Translations under genes and position numbers: made by a program
Notes under the pieces: model-generated
Told to the model about the DNA's origin: nothing
What the model saw: only the letters and a program-made list of their open reading frames with translations
Databases searched by the model: none
NCBI GenBank assembly: GCA_018883625.1
Contig: JAHLFV010000232.1
Coordinates: forward strand, 1-17,159
DNA length: 17,159 nt
Direction: 5' to 3'
Source of the DNA: Candidatus Treponema excrementipullorum
GTDB lineage: Bacteria > Spirochaetota > Spirochaetia > Treponematales > Treponemataceae
Part shown: positions 8,405-14,796 of the stretch, piece after piece
Layout of the letters: every line of letters begins with the position of its first letter
Position numbering within the stretch: the stretch's first letter is position 1

Positions 8405-8414
8405 ATATACTATA
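8389..8414. repeat. 8-10-8 inverted repeat in the divergent intergenic region
   Basis: TATAGTAT (8389-8396) and ATACTATA (8407-8414) are perfect complements around a 10-bp spacer and straddle the proposed -10 of the barrel gene. This is a plausible regulator site. The stretch is nearly pure A+T, which weakens the argument. Confidence 0.4.
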
Positions 8415-8415
8415 A

Positions 8416-8462
8416 TATGTTGTTTTGTAAAGCCGCCGGTAAGGAATTTATAAAACAACATA
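8416..8462 (+). promoter_or_regulatory. 16-bp stem-loop in the mRNA leader of the beta-barrel gene
   Basis: The left arm 8416-8431 (TATGTTGTTTTGTAAA) pairs with the right arm 8447-8462 (TTTATAAAACAACATA) over 16 pairs, the only imperfection being one G-U wobble. The 15-nt loop contains the purine run TAAGGAA. The hairpin would stand within a few bases of the predicted 5' end of the mRNA and about 38 nt before the start codon. It may stabilise the transcript, as 5' stem-loops do for E. coli ompA, or act as a regulatory structure. Confidence 0.6.
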
Positions 8463-8500
8463 CAACGCAGAGAGATTGTACGAACAAGGAGATGTGCAAG

Positions 8501-9166
8501 ATGAAAAAAAACGGAAAGTTTGTGTTGGTACTTGCAATTATAATGATTGCACTGTGTGGAACGGCTGCTGCCGAGTTACCTCCCATGTATGCCGGTGTGG
8601 ATTTAGGGGTTGGTATGTCTCCTGCAAGTGTTAAAGAGACAACCGGTTATGTTGGCGATATCAATGTTTTTATGGCTGGTTTTGAAATGATTCCCAAATT
8701 CGGAATATCCCCTATTTCTTCTTTGCCGGATTTAGCCTTTGAATTTAATCTGCAAATGGATTTTCTTTCCGGAAAGATGGATGTTAGAACTGAAGGTACA
8801 TGGAATGAAAACGGGTATGTACCCGGTAGCGGTACTGGGAAACAGGCGATAAAGATAAATGTAATTTCTCCTCAAATCCTTGCAGTGTATACTTTTTCCA
8901 AGTGGGCTGTACAACCTTATATTGGGGCAGGTTTTGGAATGAATTTTAATTCTCTTTCTGTTGAGGGAGTTAAAATTGATAATTTTGTTAAAAACTCTTT
9001 TTCTTTGGTTTTAAAAGGCGGAGTTTATTACAATATTACAGAAAAACTCATGCTGTCCGGTTTGATACGGTATAACTTAAATGTGTTCGCTTCTACCGGT
9101 ACTGTAGAATATTCGGCAAACTGGGGTGTTATTTCTTTAGGCGCCGGTTTGGCATATAGATTTTGA
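8501..9166 (+). CDS. Exported outer-membrane beta-barrel protein (small porin-like)
   Basis: The proposed protein has 221 residues. The start at 8501 is chosen because AAGGAG (8486-8491) is spaced 9 nt from it and because it gives a clean signal peptide: MKKNG, a hydrophobic core, cleavage after TAAA near residue 24. The longer open frame from 8417 begins inside the leader hairpin and is rejected. The mature part is made of alternating amphipathic strands, for example AVQPYIGAGFGMNF (136-149), FSLVLKGGVYYNITEKLML (167-185), and ends in WGVISLGAGLAYRF with a terminal Phe, the BAM-recognition signature. An eight-stranded OmpW/opacity-type barrel is the best guess; no specific family is recognised. 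A lipoprotein gene follows 23 bp on and is probably co-transcribed. Confidence 0.8.
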   Translation: MKKNGKFVLVLAIIMIALCGTAAAELPPMYAGVDLGVGMSPASVKETTGYVGDINVFMAGFEMIPKFGISPISSLPDLAFEFNLQMDFLSGKMDVRTEGTWNENGYVPGSGTGKQAIKINVISPQILAVYTFSKWAVQPYIGAGFGMNFNSLSVEGVKIDNFVKNSFSLVLKGGVYYNITEKLMLSGLIRYNLNVFASTGTVEYSANWGVISLGAGLAYRF

Positions 9167-9189
9167 TAATTTATGAGAGAGGAAAAACA

Positions 9190-9969
9190 ATGAAAAGACA
9201 TATTTTAAACGTATTTTGCGGAATTGTATGTACAACTGTTCTATGGAGTTTGCTAAGTTGTAGCAACGGAAATGAAGTAAATTCCGTCAGTGGCTATTAT
9301 GTTGCAAAGTATCTCAATAGTAATGGACAGGAAACAATTGACTATATTGCGGATTTTAAATCCGTACCCGGTAGAGTTGCAACTTTTAGGTATGGTGACT
9401 ATAGTGATAAACCGACAGAAAAATTGATGGATTATGTACCTTATACCGTTAGCGGTGACACGATTACATTCCAAAATGTAAAGAAATTCGATCCACGATA
9501 CTCTTCCAGTGGGGAAGGTAAAACGATGCATGGTCGTTATGATTCATCTACAAATACACTATATTTGCCCTCAAATGTTTGTGGAGGTAGTAATCCAACC
9601 TTTGATGAGGAATTTGTTCCGTCAAATGAAGCTTTTTTTGAAAATGTAGCCGCTGACTATTACAGTCAGTATTCTGGGTCATATGGGGGGTATTATGCGA
9701 TGAAAGTTGACAAAAGAGCAAAAACTGTAACAATACGAAAGGGGGAAACAGCCTTTTCTCCGTCCTACGATGTAAACAATTTTGATCAATACGGAGAAGT
9801 GTTTTTAGGTCCAGTTCCGTATGAGGTAAACGGAAAAGGAATCTCTCTAAAAAATAACAGTAAAAACATAACGCTGGAATGGAGCTATGATTATTCATCT
9901 GATGCAATCGGAAGCTCCGTAGATATAGTATTTGATAGCTTCCGTCGCATATCACTGAATAGAGCATAA
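9190..9969 (+). CDS. Lipoprotein with two copies of the island's repeat module
   Basis: A 259-residue predicted lipoprotein. The start is ATG 9190 after GAGAGG; the TTG at 9163 overlaps the previous gene and lacks a ribosome site. Residues 1-23 form the signal and LLSC ends at the acylated Cys24. The mature part has two alignable units. Unit 1 (about 33-152) opens with VSGYYVAKYLNSNGQE, has YVPYTVSGDTITF in the middle and HGRYDSSTNTLYLP near its end. Unit 2 (about 154-256) has DYYSQYSGSYGGYYAMKVD, PVPYEVNGKGISL and DIVFDSFRRI. The same GYYV, then Y(T/E)V-G-I-F, then YxG-Y----I-LP order recurs in the two large lipoproteins downstream. I know no named domain for it. It is second in the barrel operon and precedes a strong terminator. 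Surface or periplasmic display is likely; binding partner unknown. Confidence 0.8.
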   Translation: MKRHILNVFCGIVCTTVLWSLLSCSNGNEVNSVSGYYVAKYLNSNGQETIDYIADFKSVPGRVATFRYGDYSDKPTEKLMDYVPYTVSGDTITFQNVKKFDPRYSSSGEGKTMHGRYDSSTNTLYLPSNVCGGSNPTFDEEFVPSNEAFFENVAADYYSQYSGSYGGYYAMKVDKRAKTVTIRKGETAFSPSYDVNNFDQYGEVFLGPVPYEVNGKGISLKNNSKNITLEWSYDYSSDAIGSSVDIVFDSFRRISLNRA

Positions 9970-9994
9970 TAGTGATATCTCTCGCTTTCTCCCG

Positions 9995-10024
9995 GCTGTC
10001 CCTGCCTTGGGACAGCTTTTTTTT
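9995..10024 (+). terminator. Intrinsic terminator of the barrel-lipoprotein operon
   Basis: GCTGTCCC (9995-10002) pairs with GGGACAGC (10009-10016) around TGCCTT, followed by eight T. The stem core is the same sequence as in the terminator at 1373-1405. Confidence 0.93.
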
Positions 10025-10025
10025 G

Positions 10026-10053
10026 TTGCAAAAAAATGTATTTATGGTAAAAT
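10026..10053 (+). promoter_or_regulatory. Possible promoter of the first large lipoprotein gene
   Basis: TTGCAA (10026-10031), 16 bp, TAAAAT (10048-10053), directly after the terminator. A promoter is needed here; the exact boxes are uncertain because TTATAC at 10053-10058 is an alternative -10. Confidence 0.45.
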
Positions 10054-10080
10054 TATACAGATAAAACTGTTAGGAGGAAG

Positions 10081-10147
10081 TTGTGAAACACACAAAAAAC
10101 ATTGCACGGATTGTTGCTTTTGTATTGCTTGCACTAACAATGATTGG
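10081..10147 (+). repeat. 67-bp direct repeat, copy 1 (start codon plus leader-peptide region)
   Basis: Identical base for base to 11749-11815. It covers TT, the GTG start and 21 further codons, and stops a few codons before the lipobox cysteine. Flanking sequence on both sides differs. Confidence 0.97.
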
Positions 10148-11669
10148 TTCGTTTATAGGATGTAAAAATGCAGCCGGCGGTGATGGGTCGGAAGATTTAA
10201 CCGGCTATTACGTATGGAAACATTATCCAAACGCTGAAGGAGAACAGGTAAATTACTATGCACAATTCACTAAGTCGACTCTACAGATTTATGAAGTAAC
10301 GGAAGTTGACGGAAAAGTCAGTCTATACGAAGAACGGTTGGGAAAAAGGGCTGACTCACAAGATTCTTCTTGGAAATTACAACCGATTCCGTATACGGCA
10401 AAGGGTGGCGTACTTAATATTTCTGCAACAAGTACTCATATCATGTATGAAGACAAACCTTATACCGGTAGTTATGATGCCAACGGTATTACCATACCGG
10501 GTATCTTTGTTAGGTCTGAAGAAGATACCGTAACAATGACCAAAACAACGGACAACTTTTTTAACAGAATTGACCCCAATCCTATTTTTACTCCAGGTGT
10601 TTATGTTTTAGACTACTACAATAGTTCTGCTGTGGTTTTAGACTTTTCTGAAACTAGAACAGTTCAGATGTATGAAATAGTTAAAAATGAAACAGATGAC
10701 GTTGTAAGTTGGTTTCCATGTTTTGAACCGGAAGGAACCTTTGTAGCAGAAAAGGGAAAATTAACCGTTACAGCATCCACCGGTGTCTATGAAGGACAAT
10801 ACAGTAGCACGAAGGTGATTCTTCCCGGTAAGCTGACAGGTACAGGAGATCCTTCTATCGATTTTGTAAAGGGAGGTGATGATTTTACTAAGTTAGAAAG
10901 GCCGGAAACAATAGATACTGGTTTTTACGCTACGCAAGGTTTTAAAGAGGGTGATAACATTGTCCGAAGTTATGCCGAAATTAAGGGTAACACCATTCAA
11001 ATTTATAAAGTGACGGAAAATGAAGCCGGGGACATTATTGCTTGGGCACCTGTGCTGGGGAAAAGAACAGGTGAAGCTCCTAACTATACATGGACGGAAC
11101 AAGCTGCTGCATATACTGCTGTAAGCGGAAAACAGGGTGTTTTCTCTTTTACTGCATCTATAGGTAGTTGGAAGGAAGATAAAAACTATAAGATATACGG
11201 CGGAAAGGGAGGGCTTGCAACTGTCAACCCTTACGATAATATGGAAAACTATACAAAAGCCGAGAGTTTTTTTGACAAATTGCCGAGTACAATAGCTGAT
11301 GGTTTTTACGTTACATCCGGTTGGAAAAATGGAGATGGCGTTGAATCGAAACATCTTGCTCATTTTAAGGATAACACAGTGCAGGTATATTTTCTTCAGG
11401 AAAAGACAGATGGAACAATTAGTGTCTCATCCCCGGCATTGGGTACTGCCCAAGACACCAAAACCTATGTTCCCTACACCCTAGAGAAAGGAAAAATAAA
11501 GTTTACTGGTATATACTGCCGTGATGATAAAACCCGAAAAGATTACTATGGTTCTATAGGGCTGGATACGGTTTCCTTACCCGGTGCTTTTGCTGGTTCG
11601 GGAGATGCTTTCCGGGAATTTGCTAAAACAGACAAAGATTATACTGCCTACTTGCCCACAGAACAATAA
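10083..11669 (+). CDS. Large lipoprotein with four tandem copies of an unrecognised module
   Basis: A 528-residue predicted lipoprotein, starting at GTG 10083 with AGGAGG 5 nt upstream. The leader is 26 residues and the relaxed lipobox FIGC gives acylated Cys27; a Gly/Asp-rich linker follows. Four units can be laid out: about 39-165, 170-277, 278-404 and 405-520. Shared landmarks are GYYV/GVYV/GFYA/GFYV at the start, then an (Y/H)A-F strand, a T(L/V/I)Q(I/M/V)Y strand, a P-LGxR or PALG turn, YTA--G-L, Y-G-Y, and (I/V)-(I/L)PG followed by F-K. Unit 2 is shortest. The pattern is beta-rich with aromatic pairs and has no catalytic motif. The protein is probably anchored in the outer membrane and may bind a ligand; that is inference. 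It is the nearest relative in the window of the next gene, including the joint NFFNRIDPNP after unit 1. Confidence 0.85.
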   Translation: MKHTKNIARIVAFVLLALTMIGSFIGCKNAAGGDGSEDLTGYYVWKHYPNAEGEQVNYYAQFTKSTLQIYEVTEVDGKVSLYEERLGKRADSQDSSWKLQPIPYTAKGGVLNISATSTHIMYEDKPYTGSYDANGITIPGIFVRSEEDTVTMTKTTDNFFNRIDPNPIFTPGVYVLDYYNSSAVVLDFSETRTVQMYEIVKNETDDVVSWFPCFEPEGTFVAEKGKLTVTASTGVYEGQYSSTKVILPGKLTGTGDPSIDFVKGGDDFTKLERPETIDTGFYATQGFKEGDNIVRSYAEIKGNTIQIYKVTENEAGDIIAWAPVLGKRTGEAPNYTWTEQAAAYTAVSGKQGVFSFTASIGSWKEDKNYKIYGGKGGLATVNPYDNMENYTKAESFFDKLPSTIADGFYVTSGWKNGDGVESKHLAHFKDNTVQVYFLQEKTDGTISVSSPALGTAQDTKTYVPYTLEKGKIKFTGIYCRDDKTRKDYYGSIGLDTVSLPGAFAGSGDAFREFAKTDKDYTAYLPTEQ

Positions 11670-11688
11670 ATCTGCTGGAGTTACATTA

Positions 11689-11728
11689 CCCCACATCCAT
11701 GGTTCAGACTTGTACTTTGGATGCGGGG
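11689..11728 (+). promoter_or_regulatory. Imperfect stem-loop between the two large lipoprotein genes
   Basis: CCCCACATCCA (11689-11699) pairs with TGGATGCGGGG (11718-11728) with one A-C mismatch, across an 18-nt loop. What follows is AAATAATTTTTA rather than a clean T-tract. It may be a weak terminator, an attenuator or an mRNA-processing hairpin; it stands 12 nt before the next ribosome site. No convincing separate promoter is visible here, so read-through from the upstream lipoprotein gene is likely. Confidence 0.5.
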
Positions 11729-11748
11729 AAATAATTTTTAGGAGGACA

Positions 11749-11815
11749 TTGTGAAACACACAAAAAACATTGCACGGATTGTTGCTTTTGTATTGCTTGC
11801 ACTAACAATGATTGG
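11749..11815 (+). repeat. 67-bp direct repeat, copy 2 (start codon plus leader-peptide region)
   Basis: Exact copy of 10081-10147, again ending just before the lipobox (AACACTGACAGGATGT here against TTCGTTTATAGGATGT in copy 1). Confidence 0.97.
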
Positions 11816-13355
11816 AACACTGACAGGATGTCTCAGTACGTCTAAGCTGAGCCAAGGAGAAGAATTTACACATTATTATGTCAGTACAGAAAATGTAGAT
11901 TCTGACGGTTACAGCATAAAATACTATGCAGCCTTTAACGATAAGATAATGCAAATATATAAAGTAACAGAAAAAAATGGTATTGTAGCTTTGTACCAGC
12001 CTCTATTGGGGTCAAGAAGCAATCCTAACGATAGGTTTACATGGAGTATACAAAATATATCCTATACGGTTAAAGATGATAAGATAACTTTTTTTGATGT
12101 AAGTATACACATGGTAAATGAAAACAAAGATTATACAGGTACCTACAGTGAAGAAAAAATAACATTACCCGGAAGCATGATAGAGAGTGACGTTGAAGTA
12201 ATAGATCTGGAAAAAACAGAAGACAACTTTTTTGCCCGTCTTGATCCCAATCCTGTTTTAAAACCGGGATTTTACACGGAGTGTAATGAAAGTGAAGATG
12301 GTACAAAGTACAAAAGAGTTCTTCATGTAGAAAATGATAAAACATTGCAAATGTATGCAGTGAATGAAGCAAAAGACGGAACCATTTTAAGAATGTATCC
12401 AGCTTTGAATAAAACTATTATATCCCAAACCGGTACGCAGGTTATCTATGAAGATATAAAATATACTGCCAAACATGGTGTACTCACGGTAGGACCAACT
12501 TGCTATATATATAATGACAGTAAAGATACGTTATTTGAAGGTCAATATGGTGACGGAAAAGTTTTGATGCCCGGTAGTATGATGGGGATTGGTACAGCTT
12601 TCATAGAGTTTACAAAGTCTGAAGAGACATTCTTGGATAATCCTGTAATTGTTTCTCCCGGATATTATACAACCGATAGTTGGCAACAATCCGATGGACG
12701 TTTTTATAAAGCAGTTTTGGAAGTGACTGACAATACAGTACAAAAATATAATGTGTACGAAAATGCAGAGGGAAAAATGCTTTCTTTTAACCCGACTTTG
12801 GGTATAACCGAAGAAATACATATGTCTTGGTTACCTGGTTCTCCCTCGTTTACCAACAATGACGGTGTTTTAACATTCTCTGCTTCTTCTTGGGCTGGAG
12901 AAGAGAATAGTATTCATACCATATACTATGGTTCTGAATCCATTCTTTTGGTGTATGGTAGGGGAAATTTTAATACGTTTAAGAGAATTGAAGGGGATTT
13001 TCTCAAAGGCAAACTACCGGCTCAGGTTAAAGAAGGGTGGTATGTCAATGAAATCAGTAAAAGTTATGGTGGAATTACACAATTTCTCCAGTTGGACGGT
13101 GGAAAATTTTATACCGGTAGAAAAACGTTGAATAACGGAAAAACAACCATTAATGAACACAGGGGTACTTATTCTTGTCAAAATGATGGAGTTATAGTAT
13201 TTACAGTTGATGGCGGAGAAACAGGACTCTCATATACAGGATATTTTGGAGACGGAGGAATTTCAATTCCCGGTGACCTTTTATTTGCGGGCGACCCCTT
13301 TGGAACCTTGTTTAAGACAGACACTCCACCGGACTTATCTGTGCCAGCTAATTAA
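11751..13355 (+). CDS. Large lipoprotein, paralogue of the preceding one, four repeat modules
   Basis: A 534-residue predicted lipoprotein, GTG start with GGAGG at 11741-11745. The first 22 residues are identical to the preceding lipoprotein; lipobox LTGC gives Cys27. Units lie at about 39-167, 171-300, 302-426 and 427-522. Unit 1 aligns along its whole length with unit 1 of the paralogue (HYYV, YYAAF, MQIYKVTEKNG, LLGSRS, DYTGTYSEEKITLPG, then NFFARLDPNP). Units 2 and 3 keep the same landmarks (PGFYT/PGYYT, TLQMY/TVQKY, FEGQY, PG). Unit 4 is shorter and most diverged but keeps GWYV, SYTGYFGDGGISIPGDL and FKT. The mature parts differ far more than the leaders. Probably exported and outer-membrane anchored; function unknown. 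It ends before a strong terminator. Confidence 0.85.
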   Translation: MKHTKNIARIVAFVLLALTMIGTLTGCLSTSKLSQGEEFTHYYVSTENVDSDGYSIKYYAAFNDKIMQIYKVTEKNGIVALYQPLLGSRSNPNDRFTWSIQNISYTVKDDKITFFDVSIHMVNENKDYTGTYSEEKITLPGSMIESDVEVIDLEKTEDNFFARLDPNPVLKPGFYTECNESEDGTKYKRVLHVENDKTLQMYAVNEAKDGTILRMYPALNKTIISQTGTQVIYEDIKYTAKHGVLTVGPTCYIYNDSKDTLFEGQYGDGKVLMPGSMMGIGTAFIEFTKSEETFLDNPVIVSPGYYTTDSWQQSDGRFYKAVLEVTDNTVQKYNVYENAEGKMLSFNPTLGITEEIHMSWLPGSPSFTNNDGVLTFSASSWAGEENSIHTIYYGSESILLVYGRGNFNTFKRIEGDFLKGKLPAQVKEGWYVNEISKSYGGITQFLQLDGGKFYTGRKTLNNGKTTINEHRGTYSCQNDGVIVFTVDGGETGLSYTGYFGDGGISIPGDLLFAGDPFGTLFKTDTPPDLSVPAN

Positions 13356-13398
13356 TACACTGCTTTTGAATAAAGACACGCTAAGATAATGTTTTTTG

Positions 13399-13426
13399 CC
13401 GACCTGTGTGTGCAGGTCGGTTTTTT
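13399..13426 (+). terminator. Intrinsic terminator of the large lipoprotein genes
   Basis: CCGACCTG (13399-13406) pairs perfectly with CAGGTCGG (13413-13420) around TGTGTG and is followed by six T. The bases before the stem are also T, so it serves only the + strand; the converging YhhN gene ends inside its T-tract. Confidence 0.93.
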
Positions 13427-14111
13427 ATATCATTCCGGCGGTAAAGGCAAGGCATACTTGAGCTGAAATGTATGTAATCATAATCCAAAAGTCAGGTACA
13501 GGGAGCTTTTTTGTCATGTCCTTTCTGAAAACTGTCAGTGCCAAAATGGTGTCAGACAGCAAAAATAAGGAAGTTCCTGCCAAAAACAGCAATGTAGGAT
13601 TTGTGCCCTTTGTACTCAACACTGCACATACCGAAATAACATTAAGCAATTCCAGTGTCAGTGTGTACACAAAAACTGCTCCACAAAGCACCTTCTCTTT
13701 TATTTTTAAAAACCAAGTAAAAATTACTGCCACAATTCCGTAAACAGCCAAAAGAGCAATAAAGAGGGGACTGGTGAATAATCCGTAAGACAAAAAACCG
13801 CTGAAAGTGACAATCCAAAAAATGTGCCCCCAAAAAAAAGCCAACAGACCTGCCAAAAAAGCAGTCCGTTTGTAAGGCTGTAACAATAGGATGTCTCCCA
13901 CAGTTCCAAAAATCAAAGCCCACAGTACCGTATAACCGCCGGGAAAAAGAACACTGTACCACAGAGCCAAAAGCGGCATTACACAGACTTTGGTAACCCG
14001 GCGCACCACATCAAACTTAGCGGCACAGGCAATCAAATGAATCAGCGTAACTCCGCAAAAAAGAGAACCCCACAAAACAGAATAGACAGAAAATACAGTA
14101 CCGCTTACCAT
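13425..14111 (-). CDS. YhhN/TMEM86-family membrane protein (putative lysoplasmalogenase)
   Basis: An integral membrane protein of about eight helices, 228 residues from the chosen ATG. Family signatures are visible: FGTVGDILLL at 68-77, FFWGHIFWIV at 92-101, AGTSLFLLSDTILAL at 178-192 and ITYISAQVCLA at 212-222. The two Asp and the His are those conserved in the family. Characterised TMEM86 members cleave the vinyl-ether bond of lysoplasmalogens; the activity of this one is inferred from family only. Start choice: an open frame reaches a TTG at 14147, but that TTG is the first half of a -35 box, and a consensus TATAAT ends 6 nt before ATG 14111, so the extension is not transcribed. There is no ribosome site, in keeping with a leaderless mRNA. 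It lies 82 bp after the NUDIX gene. Confidence 0.82.
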   Translation of the reverse strand: MVSGTVFSVYSVLWGSLFCGVTLIHLIACAAKFDVVRRVTKVCVMPLLALWYSVLFPGGYTVLWALIFGTVGDILLLQPYKRTAFLAGLLAFFWGHIFWIVTFSGFLSYGLFTSPLFIALLAVYGIVAVIFTWFLKIKEKVLCGAVFVYTLTLELLNVISVCAVLSTKGTNPTLLFLAGTSLFLLSDTILALTVFRKDMTKKLPVPDFWIMITYISAQVCLAFTAGMI

Positions 14112-14117
14112 AGGTTT

Positions 14118-14147
14118 ATTATACCACGGAAGGGAAAAAAGTGCCAA
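14118..14147 (-). promoter_or_regulatory. Promoter of the YhhN gene
   Basis: The minus strand reads TTGGCA (14147-14142), 18 bp, TATAAT (14123-14118). The perfect -10 box sits 6 nt from the ATG at 14111. Confidence 0.7.
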
Positions 14148-14193
14148 AAAATAAAATAAAACAGCAAAAAATCAAAGCCGAGGGACATTGTGT

Positions 14194-14748
14194 TTAGTGC
14201 TTTTTTAATTCCAACCATCGATGCAATGCTTGTACCGCAGATGGAAAAGCTATGGGTAATTTCTCTATATCTTCCGGGGTACGGATTGCTTCCAGTGCAA
14301 AACCCGCTACTTCTTCCCGTTGCGGAATCAGTTTTTCTGCAAAAGTTTTTTCTGCGTCTTCTGCCAAGGTACCGGTAAAAAACATATCACAGGTTTTATA
14401 AACCACATGTCCGTATTCATAGGTGTTGGGATAACTGGCAATAAATTCCACCTTTTCCGGTGACACCCCGATTTCTTCCCGGCATTCCCGCACTGCGGCA
14501 TCTTCTGCCCGTTCGTCCGGATCCACAAATCCGCCGGGCAAGGCAAGGAAACCTTTCCGGGGCTCTTTTTCCCTCACTACAAAAAGTACCCGTTGCCGAT
14601 TATCCTGCAAAATAGTTGCCACAGAGGCTGCAACATTATTGTATAAATTAAATCCACAGGCACTGCATACCCAGTGACGGTTATCTTTATAGGTTACCGA
14701 GTCTCTAGCTCCGCATGTAGGACAGTAAATAAACTGCATTTCTTCCAT
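14194..14748 (-). CDS. NUDIX hydrolase with N-terminal zinc ribbon
   Basis: A soluble pyrophosphohydrolase of 184 residues acting on a nucleoside diphosphate linked to a moiety X. A zinc ribbon at about 8-32 has Cys9, Cys12, Cys28 and Cys31 (YCPTCG and VCSACG). The NUDIX fold follows from about 40, with LALPGGFVDP and a complete NUDIX box: Gly73, Glu79, then Arg87-Glu88 and Glu91-Glu92 with Gly94, which bind the metal. The zinc ribbon plus NUDIX order resembles NudC-like NADH pyrophosphatases, but the C-terminal NudC signature SQPWPFPxS is absent (only IAFPSAVQAL is seen), so the substrate may be ADP-ribose or NADH. AAAGGAG precedes the ATG. It lies 48 bp after the ABC permease, with no clear promoter of its own, and is probably the third gene of that operon. 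Confidence 0.92.
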   Translation of the reverse strand: MEEMQFIYCPTCGARDSVTYKDNRHWVCSACGFNLYNNVAASVATILQDNRQRVLFVVREKEPRKGFLALPGGFVDPDERAEDAAVRECREEIGVSPEKVEFIASYPNTYEYGHVVYKTCDMFFTGTLAEDAEKTFAEKLIPQREEVAGFALEAIRTPEDIEKLPIAFPSAVQALHRWLELKKH

Positions 14749-14796
14749 ATATAGGTACTCCTTTTATGCACGAACTACTGATATAAAAACACTATT

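Noticed and set aside
8417..8500. Extended N-terminus of the beta-barrel protein from ATG 8417
   Set aside because: It starts inside the leader hairpin and against an AT-rich promoter region, has no ribosome site, and buries the signal peptide 28 residues in. ATG 8501 has AAGGAG and a clean signal.
9163..9189. TTG start of the two-unit lipoprotein at 9163
   Set aside because: It overlaps the end of the barrel gene and has no ribosome site; ATG 9190 follows GAGAGG and begins a normal lipoprotein signal.
9548..9967. 139-codon open frame antisense to the two-unit lipoprotein gene
   Set aside because: No ribosome site or domain; its sequence is rich in Leu, His and Cys as expected from the reverse strand of the lipoprotein.
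14112..14147. TTG start of the YhhN protein at 14147
   Set aside because: The TTG is part of a -35 box (TTGGCA) for a promoter whose TATAAT lies between it and ATG 14111.
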